From Acanthococcus lagerstroemiae (taxonomy: Eukaryota; Arthropoda; Insecta; Hemiptera; Eriococcidae): DNA of 64,000 nt. The notes under the pieces were generated by a model. It worked only from the letters and a program-made list of their open reading frames with translations, was not told the DNA's origin and searched no databases. This document shows positions 57,701 through 64,000 of the stretch, piece after piece. Position 1 is the stretch's first letter, and each line of letters opens with the position of its first letter. The DNA lies in contig CM063114.1 in NCBI GenBank assembly GCA_031841125.1, forward strand, positions 41,065,574 through 41,129,573. The letters are read 5' to 3'. The translations under genes were made by a program, and so were the position numbers.

Positions 57701-60700
57701 AGCAATTTTCAGCTCGTTTCTTGTGTGAAATATTTCAGATTTTGTCAGTTGCAAAGTCAAACTATTTTCAGTCTTGCAGCCTAATGCTTCCTCCGAATTC
57801 TCTTACATCGATATGAGTAGAATTTGATTCTCTACTGACCCAGCATGTTGAGTATTTCGTTGTTCTCTGTAAGCAGGAGTCGCCATTTTCTTCTGGGTTA
57901 CCGCACTTCTCTAAAACTTTATCAGGATTATCACCCTTTGTACAGTGCTTCGTGCAGAAAAGTGAAAATGACGTTTCCTGCGATTTACTACTCGGCTTCG
58001 CCTCGTTTCGTAAAATGCATGCTCATATGTACTATTTTATTTGGTTTATCGATCAAGTTTTTAAAACAAGAACCCCGAATCTCTATTTCAATGACTATGC
58101 ATGCGAATAATGAAGAAACAATTTTTAAAACTAATATGGTGTAAGCAGCAGTTTACTATTCGAAAAAAATGACTCTTTCCAAATTGAAATTGTCATTTTC
58201 CTCACTACTCACGGCTCAGTCGCGACCCCTTGGATGTGACGATATGAAGATGCAGCGGATCGTGGCGCCAGTCCTAATTGTGTCCCTCGTTCGAGAACCA
58301 GTCACCTTACGTGGCCAGCGTCTTCAGATTCAGCTCGCATTCTTTCTGATGAACGAGCTCAAATGAAAGAGAGAACATTTAGGGTTCATGCTGTATAATA
58401 GTAAAGTGAGAAGTATCATCATACCAAAAAAATTTGATTAGCTTGCAAGGCGAGCATTAGTTATCAGAATTATTTGGCAGAGCGGGCTGAAAAGGAAGAA
58501 GAAAGAGTAAAATCTGAGAAAAAAGCCAAGAAAGAAGCTTTCCGGAGTAAAACTACGCAACTATCCCATGAAATTGAAGGTAAAGAAATGTCCAGAAGGA
58601 AGAAGGAAGAATCCCTGAAAGCAGCAGCCTTTGGGGAACTTTTTAAAGCAGTCAATGAACGAGTGACGGAAGGGGTGCGGAATGACATTGGCTGAGAGTC
58701 AGGTAGCTCAAGCAATAATGGACTCCTATAATAAAATGAAAGAAGAGGAAACGGGTTTTGAAAGAAGAGGTCATCAGTCTTAATAAAGTTATTAACAAGA
58801 AGAGAGATTGTTTAACCTATTGTTATAAACATTCATAATGTTTAATTTTGTAAAGAAATATTGACCACTTGAAGTTTTCCTGTAGTTATTGGACTGTTAT
58901 CTTTATCATTTTCTAAAGAATATTGTTACTTTTAATTTGTAATAATAGTGAATTGTGCTTGGTACAATTCTTTACATCGGTGATAGTATTTTCATCAACT
59001 TTTGACGTCTTCATGTCTTTACTTTGGCACACAAAGGAAAAAAGCGTTACTTTGGAGCCTGGCGAAGAGAGCGTTATGAAAAATATGAAGAATAAATATT
59101 AAAAAATGTGTGCAGTTGATTTTAGGCAGTAGGGAGGCGTGATAAAATGGATTGATTGACTCAGCACTTCATTCGCCTGCGAGTACCACACTCCTTGTAT
59201 CAGCCTGTATTCCCGTGTGAGCATCACGTTCCTTGTACCAGCCTGCGAGCACTACGCTTTGCTAGTGCATCATCTTGCAGACGAGTCTGCAACCCTCGGG
59301 AGAGCATTTTCATGTCCGTTACGCTCTACAGAGCACGTTGCGCTCCATATTTTTTGGCGCGCTCATTTTTAGGGTCGGCTAGACCCTATTGCGATCGCTT
59401 TTTTTTCTTTTCTTTTTTCTATTATTCTTCAAGTTGTAGTACTCAAACGTTATCAAGTAGTAATATGGATGGCGATTCTGTCGTAGTTCGTAGTTTCGTA
59501 GGATGTTTATTATTGGTGAATGTAGGGAGCGTTAATGTTTAGTAGAATTCAGATGATAGAAATTGCAGCATTTGCCGACGCTACGTTCGCTGGACGACAA
59601 CATTCTCATTGGGATTTAAATTTAGAGTTTCAAGTGTTGGCAGCCCTGCGATATGTGTGAGTGATCACGTATGATTTACCGTAAGTGTGTAAAATATAAA
59701 AGATTTAAATAGCAAACTTCAACTATTATTAAGTCGATCAGAAATTCACTTTCAAAGAAAATTTGTCCTGAATTCGACTGCATCATCACCGAAAAATTGA
59801 ATTATAATCAATTCTACTGGCAGAATAATTTTTACTCGGTTTTTTACCCTCCGGAAGATAGCAGTGTTTCTATTTGAAAGTACACATGATCACTCACTCA
59901 TTTTCACCCGCTAACACCCGCGTAGGTAACTTTGCAGCGCACTCGAGTGCAGGTTTAAATCCCAATGTCGGAGCAGTCCGCAATGCAGACATGAAAATGC
60001 TCTCCCGTGGTTGCAGACTCGTCTGCAAGATGATGTACTGACTGTTTTTGTTAAAATTTTCAGTGCATTACGCAAAATTTCCAAACGTTTTCTTGACTTC
60101 TTGACCTTGTAGATACCCTGTAAGACTTGAATAAAATAATCAAAATCGGTGGCCCTCCTCACTCACCAGAAACGGCAAATACATATTTGGTTAAATTTTC
60201 CGAATTAAGTCAACACAATGGACCGTTCTCGAGTGTGAAATTACAAATTTAAGAGCTAAAATAGATTACCAAAACTCATGTGTTATTCCAACTCGGGGAC
60301 CCCACAAGTTTATTTTTCGATAATTCGACTCATTTTTCAAATCGAGTCTGCCGAACTCCCACTCAAGGGAAAGTTCGAATTCCGGGGTAGAATTCGAGGT
60401 CAAGTCAAAACTCAAATATGATATACAAACTTGGCGACCCAAAAAGCCCTTACTTCGATAATTTATTTGACTTTACAATTTGGCTTGAGAACACTGTATA
60501 CTTTATCTACTTTTCTGTAAAAATCTACATGTTCTGCCACTTTTCATCCACTTTTTAACTTCACTAATCCACTTTTTCAACCAGGAAAAACAGTTGATCC
60601 CCACATTGACCTTTCCTTTTTTTCTCCCCCCCCCCAATGTTCACTCTTTACCTCTTCTTTTATTCATTATTTTTTGAGTTGTTCTAGAAGTTTTGTTACT

Positions 60701-63700
60701 GTTTTGCATGTTGCCTTTACTTGCGAGGATTCGTTGTTCTGCCAGCCTAGGATTAGAATTATTTCATTAGCAGGATGATCACTTGGTCATATTTTTCATT
60801 TTAAATCATCTGAGGTCATTTTAGTCATTTTCCCCGAAAATAGCCATTTAAGTCATTTTCGGAAAACTTTCTCCTTCAAATTCTGGAAATTCTGTTGATT
60901 ATGAAGAAAATTATTTTTTTCTTTATTTTTTGCTTCCGCTGTGCAGTGTAAATAAAATTGAAGTTCTCAATTTTCCGGCAGATTGCAGTAAAAGCCTCCA
61001 ACGAAACTCTAGCTAGTCAGTTGGGGGGGGGGGATATAATATGATGGCGAATGATGTGCAAAGTAGGGATGGTAACTAACTATCAAACATTTTGTTATCG
61101 ATAACTATCAATAGTTTTGCATTCTACAAAAAAATCTGTATTTCTATTGGGATATAAACCTGCACTAGAGTGCGCTGCTAAATCACCTGTGCGGGTGTTG
61201 GTGGGGGAAATGAAAGGGTGATAATGTGTCCTTTCAAATAGAAACACTGCTATCTTCAGGAATGGAACAAAACAAGTAGAAATTACTCTATCAGGGGAAC
61301 TGATTATAATTCAATTTTTTGAGTGACAATGCAGTTAAATTTTAGGACAAATTTTCTTTGAAAGTGAATTTCTAATCGATTTAATGATAGTTTGCTCTCT
61401 GCTACAGGAAATTGTCCTATATTTCTTTTAAAGTATTTCATAAAAAGGTTCTGCTTCAAGAGAATTTTAGGTCCTTTTTCTCAGTCAGTCTTGTGTAAAT
61501 ATGGTACAAGTTGATTCTTCATTATACTATCAATAACTATCGATAAGCCTGTCGTCACTATTGATAGTTATTGATAGTCCTCCTATCAATAACTATCGAT
61601 AGTTTTGCCATCTCTAGTGCAAAGAAAGAAGCACGAATAAGAGTAAAAAATTGCAAATGTCTTCAATTCTGGTCATTTTTCATATTTAATAAGATCATTC
61701 TTCCATTTTTTTTTTCTGAAATTTCGAGTGGCCACCCTGCATTAGTGTGTTGTTTACGAATCAGTGTTTTCATGGTATTTAAACAATTATGTGTCGTTGG
61801 GCAGTTTTCGTCAACTTGTCCCAAGTCTACTGAGGTACTTCAGAGGGTGAAATTTTTGATCTGAATCAGATCGGAAATTCAAATCAAATCAAAACGACCT
61901 ATATTTCTACTTTAAAATAGGTCAAGTTGCTCTCTGTTGGGCAAAGGCCTCTCAGACGCTCCCATTTCCCCCTGTTTTGCACAATCCTGTGATATTGTCT
62001 GTGCTGGAACATTTTATCAAACTCATCCCTCCATCTGGTTCTTTGTTTCCCTTTAACCAGTCTGAGGTTATTTTTGCCCACTTGTTGTTATCCATTCTCG
62101 CCACGTGTCCAGCCCAGTCCCACTTCAGCCTCCTTACAGCATGGAGGAAGTTAATGTCGTGTTTTAACTTCTTTTTAACTTTAGATAAATTAATCTTGTC
62201 TCTCCTCTTTATCTCAAGGATTGCCCTTTCCAAACTGTTTTGGCGAATGACGATTTTTTTCTCTTCAATTTTAGTAAGCGACTAAATCTAACAACCATAC
62301 ACGGGGCGGGAAAGACACATCTGTTCAAAATTTGTCCTTTTTATTTTGATGAAAAGTTCGTTTTAAATATTTTTTTCAAATACCAAAATTTTTTCCACGA
62401 GTTGGCTATTCTTATGTCCAGTTCTAAATTTCTTCTTTTGTTAAATGTTATAGTTTGCCCTAAGTATTTAATTGGGACGTTAGCCAAAAGTACCTTTGTT
62501 GGTAGCACTGCTTCTACAACTGAGGGATAATTAACTCGTTCATATAAAAAACGTGTAAAAGTAGTGATCTTTGAACGCCTCTGGCGTGTAATAAAAATCG
62601 TTTTGAAAGAAAAAGTTGGTTGAAATAAAATTTCAGCTGTATGATATTCATGGACATTTTTTGAATGAAGTTACGTGAAATTGAAAATCGTGATTTTTGA
62701 TGAAGAATAGGGAAGCTGAAATAATCCCCCAGACGTTTCCAATGTGTTGAGCATTACTTAGTGTTTGTGTGTTACACTAGCGCAACCTAGGTAATGTTAC
62801 CTTCACAATGTCCTCCACCCACTCTATTTTTTTATACTTACATCCACAGAATCCCCCCCGGGAGGGGGGGTTTGTTCGACAACATTTTTGTTTTTTCTAT
62901 ATCAATTTTCAAGCCCCCTCTTCCCTTTCGCTCAGTTCTTCCAGCATATTCTTCAGCTGCTTCCCGGAGTCCGCTATCCGGGCAATATCATCAACGAATC
63001 TCAAGCTGCTTAATCTCCGTCCGTTTACGACCACTCCTTTCGTTTCCCAGTCCATTTTCCTCATAACCTCCTCCAGAGTCATATGCCGTTCTCACAAAAC
63101 TCCGATCGAAACTTTGATGAGATATTCGAGATGAGCGACCCCAAAGAATTTTTTATTTCGATACTGGGTTCGATACTTTCCCATTCTTAAAATTTCGACC
63201 CCTTTTGAAGAGACTTTTTTTTTCACTCAAGAGGAAAGTAGACCTGGCCTTTTGAAAATTTATTTTACTTTTTGTTGATCTGACTTCGTAATCAAAAAGA
63301 AATTAGGGTATTCAGTGTTTGCTTCGTAAAACCCGTAAAAAGCACAGTGGCCGCGGAAGGGCATAAAAAACTTTTGACTTAATGGATATTTCCAATTTTT
63401 GATCCATCTGATAAAATTTCCCGACTCCGGTGGAGGTATGTGGGGGGGGGGGGTCATGGAACATCCTGCGTACGGAAAGCTATCGAAATCTTACTCCCCG
63501 ATCCTGGATATTGGCTTTTGACTCCACCTCCTTTTTGTTTTCCGTGGAGGTTTATTTCTTTGGTTGGTTGGTTGGTTAATTGGCTAATTGGTTACTTACT
63601 TGTTACTTGGTTGGTTGATAATTGATATTGTGTGTGTGTGTGTCTGTCAGTCTGTCTGTCTGTGTACTTACCTGATTAACCGGTATATCTGCTTACCTGC

Positions 63701-64000
63701 CTTTTCATCTCCCCGATTGCCTGGGTGTTTTTCGGTCTTTATCTGGCTGTCCAGTGGCCTGCCTATCTCGCTGGCTGGATCTTGGGAAAGTAAATCTGTC
63801 TTTGAAATTTGTCTTATCTCATGTAGGCAGACCGTCCATGTTATATTGTGGAGAAATGGGTTGAGGCCAGTTTAGTAAACATAAAGGAGCTCGAATCAGT
63901 GTATAATTTCGCAGTGAAACAGTATTTATTGTAAGGACTAAAAATGATGAGAGTTCGTGACTGTCACCTGTTTATTTCAGAATGTACGCGATGGTGATTG
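45738..64000 (+). CDS. Unrecognised gene, first coding exons (continues past window)
   Basis: Exon 45738-45761 starts with ATG (in-frame TAG 21 bases upstream), encodes MSNTLLMD and ends at GTAAGT in phase 0. Exon 46148-46201 encodes LIDVIVPDLNADHIDSIQ and ends at GTATGT, also phase 0. A candidate third exon starts after TTTCAG at 63981 and reads NVRDGD to the window edge in phase 0. The peptide LMDLIDVIVPDLNADHIDSI looks like an acidic amphipathic helix. I do not recognise the family. The intron of about 17.8 kb holds all the repeats listed between 46692 and 63700. The first two exons are better supported than the link to the third. Confidence 0.55.
46692..46808. repeat. Inverted repeat (snapback element), about 115 bp
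   Basis: The left arm carries TATTTTGGTCAGAACGTTT and TGTCATCGCGTCATCAG. The right arm holds the diverged complement (CTGATGATAGAATAACACC, AAACGTCCTGACAAAAATA). The loop is about 10 bases. It is non-coding and intronic in the downstream gene; likely an old MITE. Confidence 0.65.
46810..49870. other. Intronic sequence without recognised genes
   Basis: No conserved coding blocks were seen on either strand. A G-run of about 14 lies at 48941. Several 60-70 codon frames here have no motif. This is probably intron of the gene starting at 45738. Confidence 0.35.
49875..50465. repeat. Four alternating inverted copies of an AACCAAGCGACA motif
   Basis: ACTGACCAAGCGACA (about 49886), its inverse TGTCGCTTGGTCAGT (about 50087), AAACCCAACCAAGCGACAT (about 50264) and its inverse ATGTCGCTTGGTTGGGTTTT (about 50439). 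The outer pair and inner pair can each fold. They may be ends of two related small elements or a rearranged one. Confidence 0.65.
51390..51548. mobile_element. Palindromic Mutator-like MITE, copy 3 (159 bp), inside the hAT element
   Basis: The arms pair through GTGGAGAAGTACGCCATTTT and CCGTGCCCGTGGATGC, closely matching the 37704 copy. Flanks TTACCTTAACT (51379-51389) and TTACCTTCACT (51549-51559) agree at 10 of 11 positions. Its position inside the hAT element shows that it inserted later. Confidence 0.82.
51635..51960 (+). repeat. Dispersed repeat family A, copy 1
   Basis: Begins with GTTGGTAGCCCTG and GTGATCATGTAC. Ends with GGATAGCAGTATTTC, ATGATCACCCTTTCA, TTTCACCCGCG and GCTCTCTAGTGCAGGTTTTA. 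The same ordered words occur at 59630-59970 and, inverted, at 61140-61420. Terminal GTGATCA words are inverted relative to each other. It is non-coding and of unknown class. Confidence 0.75.
52910..54180 (+). pseudogene. LINE (non-LTR retrotransposon) reverse-transcriptase remnant
   Basis: Broken frames keep RT motifs in order: LFMDLNKAFDSVEH (motif A, about 52930), MQKGVKLGSTLSPNLF, the catalytic YADD at 53532-53543, and KILDQYVLPTLTYGAWSL (about 53850-53900). Near the end lies a RPPTRWRDAIW tail. Stops and frameshifts interrupt it, and a pogo-like MITE splits it at 53024-53320. The 5' endonuclease half is absent. It is dead and intronic to the downstream gene. Confidence 0.88.
53024..53320. 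mobile_element. Pogo-like MITE, 297 bp, nested in the LINE fragment
   Basis: Termini CAGTAGAATATCGATTATCC and, inverted, CAGTAGAACGTCGATTATCC match except at two bases, and each is followed by GGA. They resemble known pogo/Tigger ends. TA precedes the left end; CA follows the right end, consistent with one mutation of a TA duplication. Removing it rejoins the reverse-transcriptase sequence. Confidence 0.82.
54181..55428. other. Intronic sequence without recognised features
   Basis: AT-rich sequence with no conserved coding block. One plus-strand frame near 54482-54757 is open for 91 codons without any motif and was not called. Confidence 0.35.
55429..56028. mobile_element. CAGGGTG-ended non-autonomous element, 600 bp, 5-bp TSD
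   Basis: Termini share an exact 14-base inverted repeat, CAGGGTGTCTAACA. TAAAG flanks both ends (55424-55428 and 56029-56033). Both subterminal regions repeat TCAAATAAAGTCAA. The terminus and duplication length match the element at 29605-29868. No coding remains. Confidence 0.8.
56029..58190. other. Intronic sequence with diverged short repeats near 56340-56700
   Basis: CAAGTTTTAAACTGATTCTG, ATTTAGGCTCCAAATTCGAT and GAAGCGAAATTAG words recur three to four times between 56330 and 56680, about 70-100 bases apart. Runs of C reach about 18 near 56530. The rest has no recognisable gene. Confidence 0.45.
58200..58790 (+). pseudogene. Broken coding remnant with a charged coiled-coil segment
   Basis: Positions 58200-58390 are GC-richer and protein-like in one frame (RTSHLTWPASSDSA, ILSDERAQMKERTF) with an in-frame stop. 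After a short gap, 58450-58695 encodes a Lys/Glu-rich helical segment (NYLAERAEKEEERVKSEKK to FKAVNERVTEGVRND). A shifted frame then reads AESQVAQAIMDSYNKMKEEE. AATAAA occurs near 58782. I do not recognise the parent. It could be a decayed transposon protein, a processed pseudogene or a piece of a host gene. Confidence 0.4.
59268..60035. repeat. Inverted repeat, about 48-bp arms 670 bp apart, around repeat family A copy 2
   Basis: The left arm (59270-59317) contains ATCATCTTGCAGACGAGTC and GGGAGAGCATTTTCATGTC; the right arm (59988-60035) is its near-exact complement. Each arm contains the hairpin GCAGACGAGTCTGC. Between them lies dispersed family A copy 2 (about 59630-59970). The left side also has a short duplicated CCTTGTATCAGCCTG/CCTTGTACCAGCCTG block. 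No clean target duplication was found. Confidence 0.7.
60050..61050. other. Intronic sequence without recognised features
   Basis: AT-rich sequence with C- and G-runs near 60627 and 61023. TTTTAGTCATTT-like words recur near 60800-60860. No coding or RNA gene was seen. Confidence 0.35.
61064..61616. mobile_element. hAT-like MITE, 553 bp, exact 8-bp TSD
   Basis: Left end TAGGGATGGTAACT and inverted right end TAGAGATGGCAAAACT are related. The identical 8-mer GTGCAAAG flanks both (61056-61063 and 61617-61624). Subterminal regions repeat CTATCGATAGTT/TATCAATAACTATC palindromes, more densely on the right. Dispersed family A copy 3 lies inside (61140-61420, inverted). No transposase remains. Confidence 0.87.
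61900..63090 (-). pseudogene. Second LINE reverse-transcriptase remnant, minus strand
   Basis: Minus-strand reading gives RT remains SLRFVDDIARIADSGKQL (FVDD at 62998-62987), then RIANSWKKFWYLK, then the C-terminal RRLKWDWAGHVARMDNNKW, TRWRDEF and RGKWERLRG. This order is typical of arthropod non-LTR elements. Frames are broken and the middle (about 62540-62900) is diverged. The FVDD in place of YADD, plus the stops, show that it is inactive. Confidence 0.82.
63560..63665. repeat. Simple repeats TTGG, TG and CTGT
   Basis: A TTGGTTGGTTGG run at about 63560-63615 is followed by a TG run and TCTGTCTGTCTG at about 63630-63662. This is a compound microsatellite without coding content. Confidence 0.85.

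Noticed and set aside
59156..59542. 128-codon plus-strand frame in a CpG-rich stretch
   Set aside because: Composition is Cys/Ser/Arg-rich without a motif, and part of it is the arm of an inverted repeat.
62794..63134. Plus-strand frames of 90-108 codons
   Set aside because: They lie antisense to the minus-strand reverse-transcriptase remnant and include a C/G run.

Overview
This window is eukaryotic nuclear DNA, most likely from an arthropod and probably an insect. It is AT-rich. Its genes have many introns with GT-AG boundaries, its spacers are long, and it carries a dense load of small DNA-transposon derivatives. Four protein genes were recognised by reading conserved blocks across spliced exons. 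The order of insect cannot be given from this sequence alone.

Layout. (1) Positions 1-2718, plus strand: the 3' third of BMS1, a ribosome-biogenesis GTPase. (2) Positions 4602-7935, minus strand: a complete five-exon MARCH1/8-type RING-CH ubiquitin ligase, converging on BMS1. (3) Positions 9490-38718, plus strand: a complete 13-exon gene for PNUTS/PPP1R10, the PP1 nuclear targeting subunit. It has an 18.4 kb intron (16429-34849) filled with tandem arrays and MITEs. (4) Positions 39681-43586, plus strand: a complete 11-exon homologue of SANBR (KIAA1841), a BTB protein, directly downstream of PNUTS. (5) From 45738 plus strand to the window end: the first coding exons of an unrecognised gene, joined to a candidate exon at the right edge across about 17.8 kb of repeat-rich sequence. 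The exon phases of all four recognised genes add up to open reading frames.

The genes do not form a pathway or operon. BMS1 acts in the nucleolus, MARCH in endosomal and plasma membranes, PNUTS on chromatin with PP1, and SANBR probably in the nucleus. Their adjacency looks like ordinary gene order. MARCH and PNUTS are divergent, with about 1.5 kb between start codons that probably holds both promoters.

The most informative non-genic content is the mobile DNA. It includes hAT-like elements, two of them with exact 8-bp target-site duplications. A palindromic family has three copies, each flanked by 11-12 bp direct repeats, as in Mutator-like elements. Two elements start CAGGGTG and have 5-bp duplications. 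A pogo-like MITE is nested in a LINE reverse-transcriptase fragment, and a second LINE remnant lies on the minus strand. Several satellite-like arrays sit inside introns. I found no CRISPR, tRNA, rRNA or clearly new biological system. The best leads are a CpG-dense exon-like island inside the large PNUTS intron, the nested and TSD-bounded elements, and a 79-bp near-perfect palindrome.
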